The translations under genes and the position numbers were made by a program. A stretch of DNA of 64,000 nt from Palsa-892 sp035555855 (lineage in GTDB: Bacteria; Pseudomonadota; Alphaproteobacteria; Rhizobiales; Xanthobacteraceae): the NCBI GenBank assembly GCA_035555855.1, contig DATMGD010000077.1, positions 16,485 through 80,484 on the forward strand, written 5' to 3'. Position 1 is the stretch's first letter. The number at the start of each line of letters is the position of its first letter. Below, in pieces: positions 9,333 through 19,485 of the stretch. A model generated the notes under the pieces. That model was not told the DNA's origin. It did no database searches and saw only the letters and a program-made list of their open reading frames with translations.

Positions 9333-10922
9333 ATGCCGACCCGCATTCGCCCGGTTGCCCGCGCGCTCCTTTCGGTTTCCGACAAGACCGGCCTCATCGA
9401 TTTTGCCAAAGCGCTCGCCAAGGCAAAGTCCGCCCTCGTCTCGACCGGCGGCACGTATCGTGCGCTGAAGGACGCGGGCCTTGCTGTCTCGGATATTCCG
9501 GAGCTGACCGGCTTTCCCGAAATGATGGACGGGCGCGTCAAGACGCTGCACCCGAGCGTGCATGGCGGCATTCTCGCGATCCGCGACAACGCCGAGCACG
9601 CGGCTTCGATGCGCGAGCACAAAATCGCGCCGATCGATCTCGTCGTCGTCAATCTCTACCCGTTCGAGGCGACGGTCGCCAAGGGCGCGAAGTTCGAGGA
9701 TTGCATCGAGAATATCGACATCGGCGGCCCCGCGCTGGTACGCGCCGCGGCCAAGAACCATGACGATGTCGCGGTTGTCGTCGATCCCGCCGACTACGCC
9801 GAAGTCGCCGCCGAAATCGAAAAGCATGGCGGCACGACGCTCGAGCTGCGCCGCCGTCTTGCCGCGAAAGCCTTCGCCCGCACCAGCGCCTACGATGCCG
9901 CGATTGGCAACTGGTTCGCGGCGGAACTGAAAGACGAAGCGCCGGCCTGGCGCACGTTCGGCGGCAAGCTTGCCGAAGCATTGCGCTACGGCGAGAACCC
10001 GCATCAGTCGGCGGCATTCTACAAGACACCCGGAACGCGGCCGGGTGTCGCCACCGCGCGGCAAGTGCAGGGCAAGGCGCTCTCCTACAACAACATCAAC
10101 GACACCGATGCCGCCTACGAGTGCGTCGCTGAGTTCGACGCCTCCCGCGCAGCCGCCGTCGTCATCGTCAAGCACGCCAATCCTTGCGGCGTTGCCGAGA
10201 ACGCGAGCCCCATTGAAGCCTATAAGCGCGCGCTTGCCTGCGATCCCACCTCGGCCTTCGGCGGCATCGTCGCGCTCAACCGCGCGCTCGATGCCGAAAC
10301 CGCGCGCGAGATTGTTGAGCTGTTCACCGAAGTCATCATCGCGCCCGATGCGAGCAATGAGGCGATTCAAATCGTCGGCGCCAAGAAGAACCTGCGGCTT
10401 CTCCTCGCCGGTGGCCTGCCCAATCCGCGCGCGCGCGATCTCGTTTACAAGTCGGTAAGTGGCGGCCTTTTGGTGCAGTCACGCGACAATGCTTCCGTCG
10501 ATGACCTGGAGCTAAAGGTCGTCACCAAGAGGAAGCCCACCGATGCCGAGCTGCGCGACCTGAAGTTCGCCTCGAAGGTCGCAAAGCACGTCAAATCGAA
10601 CGCCATCATCTATGCGAAAGACGGCGCGACTGTCGGCATCGGCGCGGGGCAAATGAGCCGCGTCGATTCGGCGAAAATCGCCGCGCAAAAAGCCCGTGAT
10701 GCCGCAAAAACCATGGGCCTTGAGAAACCGCTGACCATCGGTTCGGCTGTCGCGTCCGAAGCCTTCTTCCCGTTTGCCGACGGCCTTTTGGCTGCCATCG
10801 AAGCGGGTGCCACCGCGGTCATCCAGCCGGGCGGCTCGATGCGCGACGAGGAAGTCATTAAAGCGGCCGACGAGCACAATATCGCCATGGTGTTCACCGG
10901 CGTGCGGCACTTTCGGCATTAA
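9333..10922 (+). CDS. purH: Bifunctional AICAR transformylase / IMP cyclohydrolase
   Basis: PurH carries out the last two steps of IMP synthesis: formylation of AICAR from 10-formyl-tetrahydrofolate, then ring closure. The 529-residue product has the N-terminal MGS-like cyclohydrolase domain (ALLSVSDKTGLIDFA, STGGTYRALKDAG, VKTLHPSVHGGIL). The larger transformylase domain contains RYGENPHQSAAFY, KHANPCGVA and the C-terminal QPGGSMRDEEVIKAADEH followed by GVRHFRH. Length and both ends are normal. Its stop lies 9 bp from the stop of the convergent MFS gene. Confidence 0.97.
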   Translation: MPTRIRPVARALLSVSDKTGLIDFAKALAKAKSALVSTGGTYRALKDAGLAVSDIPELTGFPEMMDGRVKTLHPSVHGGILAIRDNAEHAASMREHKIAPIDLVVVNLYPFEATVAKGAKFEDCIENIDIGGPALVRAAAKNHDDVAVVVDPADYAEVAAEIEKHGGTTLELRRRLAAKAFARTSAYDAAIGNWFAAELKDEAPAWRTFGGKLAEALRYGENPHQSAAFYKTPGTRPGVATARQVQGKALSYNNINDTDAAYECVAEFDASRAAAVVIVKHANPCGVAENASPIEAYKRALACDPTSAFGGIVALNRALDAETAREIVELFTEVIIAPDASNEAIQIVGAKKNLRLLLAGGLPNPRARDLVYKSVSGGLLVQSRDNASVDDLELKVVTKRKPTDAELRDLKFASKVAKHVKSNAIIYAKDGATVGIGAGQMSRVDSAKIAAQKARDAAKTMGLEKPLTIGSAVASEAFFPFADGLLAAIEAGATAVIQPGGSMRDEEVIKAADEHNIAMVFTGVRHFRH

Positions 10923-10931
10923 AATTTCTGA

Positions 10932-12293
10932 TTAGGTTTTTGCCCTGGCAAGCAGCGCGCCGCCGAGCACGAAGAAGGCGATCAGCACCGAGACGCCGGC
11001 CTTCTGGCTCATGGTCAGCGCCGTCACCGTCGCAACGAGAAACGGCCCGGCGAAAGAAGTGAGCTTGCCGGAGAGCGCGAACAATCCGAAGAACTGCGCA
11101 AGTTTATCTTCCGGCGAAAGGCGCACGAGCAAGGTGCGCGAGGCGGCCTGTAGGGGACCTGCGACGGCGCCGATCAGCGCACCGAGCATGAGATAAAGCT
11201 TTTCCGCCGTGCTCGAGAACAATCCCGCGCCCGGCTGCGGCGGCGCGACATCGACGACGAAGAAAATCGTATCGCGATCGATGGAAAGAATGCCGACGCA
11301 GCAGACAATCAGCACGACGAGTGCACTGAGCACGACTTTCTTCGCGCCGATCTTGTCGTCGAGCCTTCCGCCGATATAAGCGCCGATGGTACCAGTGATG
11401 GTGAGCAGAATGCCGAACAGACCAAGCTGCATCGTGCCCCAGCCGAGCGCACCCGCGCCGTAAATGCCGCCGAACGCGAACAGCGCCAGAAGCCCGTCGG
11501 TGTAGATCATATTGGACAATAGAAAGTAGCCAAGATCGCGATGGCTGCGCGCTTCGCGAATTGTCTCGCGCAGCGCCGAGAGGCCGTGGCGGATCGCCGG
11601 GCCGAATGCATAACCGCGCGCGCCATCTGGCGTGAACAGAAGAAGCGGAATGACGAAGATGATGAACCACAGCGCCGTGAGCGGGCCCGTCGCGCGGTCG
11701 CCTTCGTGCGAAGCGGCATCGAGGCCAAAGATCGGCGTGAAGCCGAGCAGCGTCTTGCCGGTTGCGGGATCGGCGGCGAGAAAGCCGAGCGCGATCACGA
11801 GCGAAATCAGACCGCCGATATAACCCATCGCCCAACCCGCGCCGGAAAGCGAACCGATCTTCTCGCGCGGCACCAGAAGCGGCATCATCGTGTTGTTGAA
11901 CACCGTCGCGAACTCGACACCGATCGAGCCGATGGCGAAGGCAATCAGCACCGGCAGCACGCTCGATGCATCCCCCGGTTTACCGAGCCACAGCATCGAC
12001 GCGCCGATGACGATGAGAACGCCGAAGGCCGCTATCCACGGCTTGCGGCGGCCCGTCGCATCGGCGACCGCGCCCAGGATCGGCGAAGTGCAGGCGATGA
12101 AGATACCCGCTGCTGCCGTCGCAAAACCCCACAGCGACTGGCCGCGCGCCGCGTCCCCGACCACGACGGAGGCGAAATACGGCGCGTAAATGAAGGTCAT
12201 CAGGAGGGTGAAATAGGGCTGGCACGCCCAGTCGAAAAACACCCAGCCGAGAATGGCGAGCTTGCCTGCTTTTCGTGGCGGGGTGTCGTTCAT
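10932..12293 (-). CDS. MFS transporter, UMF1 (Atg22-like) family
   Basis: This 453-residue integral membrane protein has about twelve hydrophobic segments and the MFS loop signature GAVADATGRRKPW after the second helix pair. The N-terminal WVFFDWACQPYFTLLMTFIYAPYF resembles the UMF1 subfamily, relatives of yeast vacuolar Atg22, a proposed amino-acid exporter. The substrate is not deducible. It lies just downstream of the giant NAD-glutamate dehydrogenase on the same strand (30-bp gap), so the two may be cotranscribed; a link to amino-acid flux is only inference. Confidence 0.85.
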   Translation of the reverse strand: MNDTPPRKAGKLAILGWVFFDWACQPYFTLLMTFIYAPYFASVVVGDAARGQSLWGFATAAAGIFIACTSPILGAVADATGRRKPWIAAFGVLIVIGASMLWLGKPGDASSVLPVLIAFAIGSIGVEFATVFNNTMMPLLVPREKIGSLSGAGWAMGYIGGLISLVIALGFLAADPATGKTLLGFTPIFGLDAASHEGDRATGPLTALWFIIFVIPLLLFTPDGARGYAFGPAIRHGLSALRETIREARSHRDLGYFLLSNMIYTDGLLALFAFGGIYGAGALGWGTMQLGLFGILLTITGTIGAYIGGRLDDKIGAKKVVLSALVVLIVCCVGILSIDRDTIFFVVDVAPPQPGAGLFSSTAEKLYLMLGALIGAVAGPLQAASRTLLVRLSPEDKLAQFFGLFALSGKLTSFAGPFLVATVTALTMSQKAGVSVLIAFFVLGGALLARAKT

Positions 12294-12323
12294 GATCGGC
12301 TATCTGCCGATCAAGCGGATTCG

Positions 12324-15300
12324 CTACTCTTTGACAAGATCGCGCATCAGGCTCGCGGCGATGATCAGCTTGGCGAGCGAAAAGCCCGAGGCGTCTAACT
12401 CCTTCAGGCGGCTCCGCACCCGGACGATCTCGTCCTTGCGCGTCTCGCTCCAGGCGGCGACCGCCGCCTCCCCGCTGCCGCCATGCGCCAGAATGTCCGC
12501 GATCAGCGCGCGCTCGTTGGCGGCGATCGAATCGACGGCGCGGTCCATCGCGAGCCGCTCGAAGCGATCCTGCGCATCGATGGCCCGCGCCGCGGTAAAG
12601 ATCGCATCTAACCGGAAGAACTCGCGCGTCGCGAAGTAGGCCGACGCCGCGGTCCCGATGGGCTTGCCGGTCTTGTCGGCGATCAAGACGATATCCGTCG
12701 CGGCAGCGAGCAGAGGAAGCCGCGCGATTTTGTGCGCGAGCGCTTCCGGCACGCCGCCTTCCCTGAATTTGGCCGCGCGCGCTTCGATGCCCTGCCGGGC
12801 CTGCGCGGTGACCAGCGTGCCAAAATCTTTCGCGAGCCGCTCGACGCCCTCCCGGTAATGCGCCACCAGTTCATCGAGCCCGCCCGAAAGCTGCGTATTG
12901 CGGATGAACCAGATCGTACGGTTGAGGAGAAGATTCTCGACCTCGGCATAAAGCTCCAGTTGCAGCGCGCCGGAGATCTTGTTGTCGAGCGCGTCGATCT
13001 CACCGTTGAGCGCCGTCATGCCGAAAGCATCGCGCACCACCGCGAAGGCCCGCGCAATGGCCGCGGGTTCGGCATCGGCCTCGTCGGCGACACGGCCGAC
13101 GAACGATGGCCCGCCGCGATTGACGATCGAGTTTGCGAGCATCGTCGCGATGATCTCGCGCCGCAGGCGATGATGCTCGATGGCGTCGGGGAAGCGTTCA
13201 GCCAGCGCGTCGGGAAAATAGCGCTTCAACTCGCGCGCCAAATATGGGTCGTCCGGCACGCTTGAGGTGAGGAGGTCCGAATAGAGCGTGAGCTTGGCGT
13301 AAGCGAGCGTCACCGCAAGCTCGGGCCGCGTCAGCCCCTCGCCGCGCTTTCTGCGCTCGGCGATCTCGGCATTCGACGGCAGATATTCGACACCGCGGTC
13401 AAGGAGATGCCGCGTCTCGAGAATTTCCATGGCGCGCTGCTCGAAACCCAGATCCGCCGCCGCCTGCCGCTCGGCCAGCGAAAGCGCCAGCGACTGCTGA
13501 TAGTTGTTACGCAGCACGAGTGCTGCGACGTTATCGGTCATCGCCGCGAGCAATTCGTTACGCGCGTCTCCCTTTAGCTTGCCTTCGCCGACCGGCTTCG
13601 AGAGCGCGATCTTGATATTGACCTCGACGTCGGACGTGTTGACGCCCGCCGAATTGTCGATGGCGTCGGTGTTGAGGCGAACGCCGGCTCGCGCAGCTTC
13701 AATGCGGCCGCGCTGGGTCATGCCGAGATTGGCGCCCTCGCCGATCACTTTGCATCGAAGTTGAGAAGCAGCGATGCGGATCGCATCATTGGTGCGATCG
13801 CCCGCCTGTGCATCGGTCTCGGAGGAGGCGCGAATATAAGTGCCGATGCCCCCGAACCACAAAAGATCGGCCGGCGCGCGCAGGATCGCGCTCATGAGTT
13901 CTGCCGGGGTCACGTCGCTTTTCTCGATGCCGAGTGCGGCGCGCGCTTCCGGCGAGAGCGCGATGCTTTTCGCCGAGCGCGAAAAGATGCCGCCGCCCTT
14001 TGAAATCAAGGACTTATCGTAGTCCTGCCATGAAGAACGCGGGAGCTTGAACACGCGCTCGCGCTCGGCAAACGACTTCAACGGATCGGGTGACGGATCG
14101 AGAAAGATGTCGCGGTGATCGAAAGCGGCGATGAGCTTGATCGTATTCTCGCGCAGCATGCCGTTGCCGAAGACGTCGCCCGACATGTCGCCGACGCCGG
14201 TGACGGTGAACGGCGTCTTGCCGATGTCGACATCCATCTCGCGGAAATGCCGCTTGACGCTTTCCCACGCGCCGCGCGCGGTGATGCCCATGCCCTTATG
14301 GTCGTAACCGGCGGAGCCGCCCGAGGCGAACGCATCGCCGAGCCAGTAGCCATGCGCGATCGCAAGGCTGTTCGCGGTATCCGAAAAGGTCGCGGTGCCC
14401 TTGTCGGCGGCGACAACGAAATACGGATCGTCATCGTCATGGCGCACGACATGCGCGGGATGCACGATGCTCGCGCCCTCGATGTTGTCGGTGATGTCGA
14501 GCATGCTGCCGATGAAAATTTTATAAGCCTCCGTGCCCTCTTTCAGCCAGGCGTCGCGCCCGCCGGTTGTCGGCAGCCGCTTCGGCACGAAGCCGCCCTT
14601 GGCGCCGACCGGCACGATGACAGCGTTCTTGACCTGCTGCGCTTTGACGAGGCCGAGAATTTCGGTGCGGAAATCCTGCGGCCGGTCCGACCAGCGGATG
14701 CCGCCGCGCGCCACCTTGCCGAAGCGCAGATGCACGCCTTCGACCCGCGGCGAATAAACGAAAATCTCGTAGAGCGGCTTCGGCAGCGGCAGAAGATCGA
14801 TCTTGCGGCTTTCGAACTTGATGGCGATCGTCTCCTTCGGCTCGCCGTCCTTGCCGGGCTGGTAGAAATTGGTGCGCAACCCCGCCATCACCAGCGCGCG
14901 GAACTCGCGCAGGATGCGGTCTTCATCGAGGCTGTCGACCGCCTCCAGCATTTTCTCGATGTCGGCGACAAGCGCCGTCTGCGCCTGCTCGCGATCCTTC
15001 ATCTCGGGCGTGAAGCGTGCGTGGAACAGTGCGACGAGCTTCTGCGCGATGCCGGAATGCTTGTTGAGCGTCGTCCAGAGATAATCCTGGCTGTAGGGCA
15101 CGCCGGCCTGCCGCAAATAGCGCGCGAGCGCCCGCACCAGCGCCACATCGCGCCACACCATGCCGGCGGCCAGCGTCAGCCCGTTGAAGCCATCGTCCTC
15201 GGCGCGGCCCGCGGCAACCGCCATCAGCGACGCTTCCAGCGCGCTGTCCAGGCGATCGAGATCGACCTCGCCGCCGCCCGCGCGCATAAGCGTCATGTCG

Positions 15301-17180
15301 TGGAGATAGTTGCAGGCCGCGTTTTTGCCCTTGCCGGGCAAAACATAAGTGCGCTCGTCGATGACCGAAAAACCCATGTGCTCGAGAACCGGCACCCGCG
15401 CGGAGAGCGCGAGCGGCTCCTGATAGCTCCAGACCTTGAGATAGATTTTCTCGAGCTGCGCCGGATTGCGCCGGTAGAAATCGATCGCGAGCCGCCGCTC
15501 CGGCGAGAGCCGCTCTAACGTCGCGATATCCTTGATCGCATCTTCCGGCGCGAATGCTTCGCGGTAGGCCGCCGAAAACACTTCGTCATAGCGCGCCGCA
15601 AGCTCGTGCGCCCGCGCGCCGCCGTGAACCTCCGTCAGCGCCCGTTGAAAATCTTCGCCCCAGTTGCGGGTAATGCGCGCGACCGCGGCTTCCAGCGTAT
15701 TCTGGTCGGGGTTCGGCGTCTTGCCCTCGTCGCGGCCGATGATGAAATGCACGCGCGCGAGCTGCCCGTCGGAAAACGACGGATAGAACGCCGACACGCG
15801 GCCCTTGAAGACATCGGCGAAATATTCGCCGAGCCGCGCGCGAACTTCGCTGTCGTAGCGGTCGCGCGGCACATAGACGAGGATCGACACGAAGCGGTCG
15901 AAGCGGTCGCGCCGCGCCAGCACGCGGATGCGCGGGCGCTCCTCGAGTTGCAGGATCGCCAGCGCGAATTCGAGCAGAAGATCGTCGTCGATCTGGAACA
16001 GCTCGTCGCGCGGATAGGATTCGAGCACGTTGACGAGCGCCTTGCCCGAATGGCTCGCGGGATCGAAGCCCGCGCGCTCGGCAACCTTCGCGATCTTGCG
16101 CCTGAGATACGGGATCGTCCGCGCCGAATGCATATAGGCGCTTGAGGTGAAGAGACCGACGATGCGCAGTTCGCCGACCGGATTGCCGTCCGCATCGAAA
16201 CGCTTGATGCCGATATAGTCCATGTGCACGCGGCGATGGATGCGCGAGCGCAGGTTGGACTTGGTGACGATCATCGCCACCGGCCGGTGCATGAATTCCA
16301 GAAGCTCCGGCGTGAGATTCAGAAACTTGCCCTGACGTTGCAGCACCGGGACTTCGACATTGCGCAGAATGCCGAGCGCATTCTCGAACACCGGCTTCAA
16401 CTCGCTCTTGCCGCTCTTCTCGCTGAAGGCATATTCGCGGCAGCCGAGAAACGTGAAGTTGCCCTCGACGAGCCAGCCTGCGAAATCCGCCGCCTCCCAA
16501 ACTTCGTCTTTCGGCAGATGCCGCGCATGGGTCTGCAAATCGCCGACCGCGTCCTGCACATGATCGAGCATCTTGCGCCAGTCAGTGACGCAAACGCGCA
16601 ACTCCTCGAACAGCGATTGCAGCGCCTTCTCGATCGCCGGAAAGCGCGCTTCCTCGATCCGCTCGACATGGATGTGGATGAAACTCTCGCGCCGCGCGCC
16701 CTCGGGCCCGCGATTGGCGCTCCCCGGCTCACGCCCCTTCTGCCAGCCGGTGAGCTTGCCGCTACTGTCGCGCTCGACGGTGAAGATCGGATGCGCAACC
16801 ATCATAACATTTAGATGATGCGCGCCGATCTCGCCCATCACCGAGTCGAGCAGGAACGGCATGTCGTCGTTGGCGATCTCGATCACCGTGACGCGCGCAA
16901 GCGACTCCTTGGTCGCGTCTTTGCCGCTCGCTGCCGGGTTGGCGAACCTGATTTTGGCTTCGCCCGCCGTACGCGTTTGCAGAAAAACGTAGCCGGCTTC
17001 GGCGAGTGCCGCGAGATCTTCGGCGCCATAGGCGACGACATCTTCAGGCGAAGCGTGCGAGAACAGCGCGGCGACGAAACCCGCCGGCAGCTTGCCGGGC
17101 CGCTCGGCGATCCTGGCCGCTTCGTCGATCAGTTTGAGGCTGCGGTGTTCGTCATGGCTGGCAGGAGAGACGGCGTCCAT
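12324..17180 (-). CDS. gdhB: NAD-specific glutamate dehydrogenase, large (about 180 kDa) type
   Basis: Oxidises glutamate to 2-oxoglutarate plus ammonia with NAD. The 1618-residue product is the length of the bacterial large-GDH family known from Pseudomonas, Caulobacter and Streptomyces. Long N-terminal ACT-like regulatory regions precede the catalytic core. The core contains KVARGGIRWSDRPQDFRTE and VPVGAKGGFVPKR (about residues 825-865, with the catalytic lysine region) and PADLLWFGGIGTYIRAS. A helical C-terminal domain follows. The ATG at 17180 has a GAGAGGA ribosome-binding site directly upstream; a TTG four codons earlier is a weaker start. Large GDHs are often allosterically activated, for example by arginine or aspartate. 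Confidence 0.94.
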   Translation of the reverse strand: MDAVSPASHDEHRSLKLIDEAARIAERPGKLPAGFVAALFSHASPEDVVAYGAEDLAALAEAGYVFLQTRTAGEAKIRFANPAASGKDATKESLARVTVIEIANDDMPFLLDSVMGEIGAHHLNVMMVAHPIFTVERDSSGKLTGWQKGREPGSANRGPEGARRESFIHIHVERIEEARFPAIEKALQSLFEELRVCVTDWRKMLDHVQDAVGDLQTHARHLPKDEVWEAADFAGWLVEGNFTFLGCREYAFSEKSGKSELKPVFENALGILRNVEVPVLQRQGKFLNLTPELLEFMHRPVAMIVTKSNLRSRIHRRVHMDYIGIKRFDADGNPVGELRIVGLFTSSAYMHSARTIPYLRRKIAKVAERAGFDPASHSGKALVNVLESYPRDELFQIDDDLLLEFALAILQLEERPRIRVLARRDRFDRFVSILVYVPRDRYDSEVRARLGEYFADVFKGRVSAFYPSFSDGQLARVHFIIGRDEGKTPNPDQNTLEAAVARITRNWGEDFQRALTEVHGGARAHELAARYDEVFSAAYREAFAPEDAIKDIATLERLSPERRLAIDFYRRNPAQLEKIYLKVWSYQEPLALSARVPVLEHMGFSVIDERTYVLPGKGKNAACNYLHDMTLMRAGGGEVDLDRLDSALEASLMAVAAGRAEDDGFNGLTLAAGMVWRDVALVRALARYLRQAGVPYSQDYLWTTLNKHSGIAQKLVALFHARFTPEMKDREQAQTALVADIEKMLEAVDSLDEDRILREFRALVMAGLRTNFYQPGKDGEPKETIAIKFESRKIDLLPLPKPLYEIFVYSPRVEGVHLRFGKVARGGIRWSDRPQDFRTEILGLVKAQQVKNAVIVPVGAKGGFVPKRLPTTGGRDAWLKEGTEAYKIFIGSMLDITDNIEGASIVHPAHVVRHDDDDPYFVVAADKGTATFSDTANSLAIAHGYWLGDAFASGGSAGYDHKGMGITARGAWESVKRHFREMDVDIGKTPFTVTGVGDMSGDVFGNGMLRENTIKLIAAFDHRDIFLDPSPDPLKSFAERERVFKLPRSSWQDYDKSLISKGGGIFSRSAKSIALSPEARAALGIEKSDVTPAELMSAILRAPADLLWFGGIGTYIRASSETDAQAGDRTNDAIRIAASQLRCKVIGEGANLGMTQRGRIEAARAGVRLNTDAIDNSAGVNTSDVEVNIKIALSKPVGEGKLKGDARNELLAAMTDNVAALVLRNNYQQSLALSLAERQAAADLGFEQRAMEILETRHLLDRGVEYLPSNAEIAERRKRGEGLTRPELAVTLAYAKLTLYSDLLTSSVPDDPYLARELKRYFPDALAERFPDAIEHHRLRREIIATMLANSIVNRGGPSFVGRVADEADAEPAAIARAFAVVRDAFGMTALNGEIDALDNKISGALQLELYAEVENLLLNRTIWFIRNTQLSGGLDELVAHYREGVERLAKDFGTLVTAQARQGIEARAAKFREGGVPEALAHKIARLPLLAAATDIVLIADKTGKPIGTAASAYFATREFFRLDAIFTAARAIDAQDRFERLAMDRAVDSIAANERALIADILAHGGSGEAAVAAWSETRKDEIVRVRSRLKELDASGFSLAKLIIAASLMRDLVKE

Positions 17181-17413
17181 GTTTCCTCTCAAGGCTTCTT
17201 CTTATTAACCCCGCTCCACGAAGAAATCGTGGCAGCGCGAAACATTACAAAACATTCTCGAAATATTTATGCGGGTCCGCCAAACGCTATGCTTCACGCC
17301 ACGCGCTACATCGCGCACGCAACGCTACTCCTGACGCGAACGAATGCAACGCCGCCTTGTTCCGGAAATCGCGCGTCACTGCTAGAATTCCTGCACAGCA
17401 GCGGGAGATCAGC

Positions 17414-17998
17414 ATGAAAACTCAAGAAAAAGTGTCCACCGAAAAACCGATCGCGCTGGATCTGCCGCCGGCTCCGCTCGACGACGCCATGCAGGCTTAT
17501 TTCGCCAAGTGCCAGGAAAAGCTCGGTTTCGTCCCCAACGTGCTGAAAGCCTACGAATTCGACCTCGCGAAATTGAAAGCGTTTGTCGCGATGTCGGACG
17601 ATCTGATGCTGGCGCCGTCCGGTCTTTCCAAGCTCGAGCGCGAAATGATCGCCGTCGCCGTCTCGACCGCCAATCACTGTCACTATTGCCTCGTCGCCCA
17701 CGGCGCTGCCGTGCGCAAGCTCTCCGGCGATCCGCTGCTCGGCGAAACGCTGGTCACCAATTATCGCGCGGCCAAGCTCGATGCGCGCACCCGCGCGATG
17801 CTCGATTTTTCCTGGAAGCTCACCGTCGAGCCGTGGAAGGTCGGCGAGGAAGATCGCGCGGAATTGCGAAAGCACGGCTTTAGCGAGCGCGACATCTGGG
17901 ATATCGCAGCGGTTGCCGGTTTCTTCAACATGAGCAATCGGCTGGCGAGCGCCACCGAAATGGCGCCGAACGCGGAGTACTACAAGCTCGCGCGCTAG
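17414..17998 (+). CDS. AhpD-like peroxidase-related protein (carboxymuconolactone decarboxylase fold)
   Basis: This 194-residue all-helical protein has the AhpD redox motif ANHCHYCLVAHG, with cysteines C89 and C92 and the proton-relay histidine H96. The N-terminal part resembles the uncharacterised peroxidase-related subfamily (LGFVPNVLKAY, then MSDDLMLAPSGLSKLEREMIAVAVS). It probably reduces peroxides or disulfides through the CXXC pair, but the partner is unknown. The ATG at 17414 follows a GGGAG ribosome-binding site. The 221-bp gap to the divergent GDH gene (17181-17413) holds an imperfect promoter candidate with TAGAAT at 17383. Confidence 0.85.
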   Translation: MKTQEKVSTEKPIALDLPPAPLDDAMQAYFAKCQEKLGFVPNVLKAYEFDLAKLKAFVAMSDDLMLAPSGLSKLEREMIAVAVSTANHCHYCLVAHGAAVRKLSGDPLLGETLVTNYRAAKLDARTRAMLDFSWKLTVEPWKVGEEDRAELRKHGFSERDIWDIAAVAGFFNMSNRLASATEMAPNAEYYKLAR

Positions 17999-18001
17999 CA
18001 A

Positions 18002-18613
18002 TCAGATCAAAATCAACCTGTCCGGCAGCTCGTTCTTCTTGCCCTTCCCCGGCGGGAAGTGCGCGGCAAGCACTTCTCCGCAAATCTTGATCGCCTCGAC
18101 ATAGCCGTCGGCCGGGCGGCCGGCTTTGATTTTCGCGACCAACACTTCGACCGCCCGATCCCAGACTTCCGGCTGTACTTTTTCGTTGATGCCGGAATCG
18201 GCAACGACCTCGACATAACGCTCGGCGACCGAGACGAAAATCAAAACGCCGGTGCGCGTCTTGGTGAGATGCAGGCCGTGCGCGGCGAACTGGCGCTTGG
18301 CCTCATGGCTCGCGCGTTCGCGCTTGATCCAGCTTGCGATGAACCAGTGCCGTAATCCCGTCACCGAGAACAGCACCGCGCAGACGATGAAGGTCGCGAT
18401 CTGCGCGAGATAAATCTCCTCCGCCCACCACGACGTAAAGAAGAACAACGGCAGCGGCACGAGAAGCGCGACGATCGCCGCGCGTGCGATCGCAAGATAG
18501 CGGTAATTGCTCGAGGCCGAGGCCATCACGCAGAAAATCTCGCCGGAGGTTTTCTTCTCCGCGGCGCGGATCGCGCTGACGATGCGTTGCTGGTCTTTGG
18601 CGGTAAGTTTCAT
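18002..18613 (-). CDS. TPM domain-containing membrane protein (second of pair)
   Basis: This 203-residue protein contains a TPM-type domain (KTSGEIFCVMASASSNYRY, LTKTRTGVLIFVSVAERYVEVVADSGI) split by two predicted membrane helices (about residues 40-90). It lacks the glycine-rich tail of its neighbour. The start ATG at 18613 lies 2 bp after the upstream TPM stop, so the two are tightly coupled. TPM domains (TLP18.3/Psb32/MOLO-1) occur in proteins of photosystem repair and membrane maintenance; the bacterial function is unclear. It is third in the lemA operon. Confidence 0.82.
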   Translation of the reverse strand: MKLTAKDQQRIVSAIRAAEKKTSGEIFCVMASASSNYRYLAIARAAIVALLVPLPLFFFTSWWAEEIYLAQIATFIVCAVLFSVTGLRHWFIASWIKRERASHEAKRQFAAHGLHLTKTRTGVLIFVSVAERYVEVVADSGINEKVQPEVWDRAVEVLVAKIKAGRPADGYVEAIKICGEVLAAHFPPGKGKKNELPDRLILI

Positions 18614-18615
18614 CG

Positions 18616-19473
18616 TCACCAGCTCCCCGACGAGCCGCCGCCGCCGAACGAACCGCCGCCGCCCGAAAAGCCGCCGCCGCCGCTCGACCAGCCTGAACCC
18701 GAGCCGCCGCCCCACGACGAGCCTCCGGTCGGCACCACCCAGCCCCAGTCGTTGCGCGCGCGCCGCTTGCGTTCCTGCGGCGTCATCGGCTTGGTGAGGC
18801 CGAGCCACTCGAACAGCTTGCGCAGGAACTGCACGAAGAAATGCAGGAAGATGATGAGGAACAAAAGCCCCGGCCACTGGAAGAAGAAAATCATCAGGAA
18901 GCCGAGAAATGCCGAAAGCGAATCGTGCTGCTTCGCCGGTGCCTGCGCCTCTTTCTTGAATTCGTCGCCCGCGCCCGAGGCGACATCGATGATGGCGTCG
19001 GCGCCGGCGCGGATGCCGCCCTGATAGTCGTTGACGCGAAAACGCGGCAGGATCTTGCTCTGGACGATGACGCTGGTGATGGCGTCGGTGAGCGTGCCCT
19101 CGAGGCCATAGCCGACTTCGATGCGAACCTTGCGCTCGTTCGGCGCGACGATCAGCATGACGCCGTTGTTGCTGCCCTTCTGGCCGATGCCCCAATGGCG
19201 GCCGAGCTGGTAGCCGTATTCCTCGATCGTCCGTCCGCGCAGCGATTTCAGCGTGACGATGACGAACTGCGTCGTCGTTTTGGTCTCGAGACCTTCGAGC
19301 TTGGTATCGAGGTCGATCTTCGTCGCGGCATCGAGAATGTTCGCTTCGTCGACGACGCGGCCGGTGAGCTGCGGGAAATCGTAGTTCTGCGCGAGTGCGA
19401 TCCCGCCCGGCGCGAGCAACAGGAACGCGCCGAGCAGGAACAGCCAGATGCGGGCGTTGAGCGCCGCGCGCAT
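18616..19473 (-). CDS. TPM domain protein, YgcG family, with Gly/Ser-rich tail
   Basis: This 285-residue envelope protein starts with a signal peptide (WLFLLGAFLLLAPGGIALA, then QNYDFP). The TPM domain (about 30-165) contains LTGRVVDEANILDAATK and GVMLIVAPNERKVRIEVGYGLEGTL. One or two membrane helices follow (about 185-220). The C-terminus is an almost pure Gly/Ser stretch ending in GSW, typical of the YgcG/BatB-associated subfamily. It sits between lemA and a second TPM gene (gaps of 12 and 2 bp). Topology and operon suggest a membrane-surface module; no reaction is known. Confidence 0.87.
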   Translation of the reverse strand: MRAALNARIWLFLLGAFLLLAPGGIALAQNYDFPQLTGRVVDEANILDAATKIDLDTKLEGLETKTTTQFVIVTLKSLRGRTIEEYGYQLGRHWGIGQKGSNNGVMLIVAPNERKVRIEVGYGLEGTLTDAITSVIVQSKILPRFRVNDYQGGIRAGADAIIDVASGAGDEFKKEAQAPAKQHDSLSAFLGFLMIFFFQWPGLLFLIIFLHFFVQFLRKLFEWLGLTKPMTPQERKRRARNDWGWVVPTGGSSWGGGSGSGWSSGGGGFSGGGGSFGGGGSSGSW

Positions 19474-19485
19474 GATGCGCCGGCC

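Noticed and set aside
18630..18720. Short tandem repeat on the plus strand (CCGCCGCC-rich)
   Set aside because: It is the coding sequence of the Gly/Ser-rich tail of the TPM protein, not a separate repeat array.
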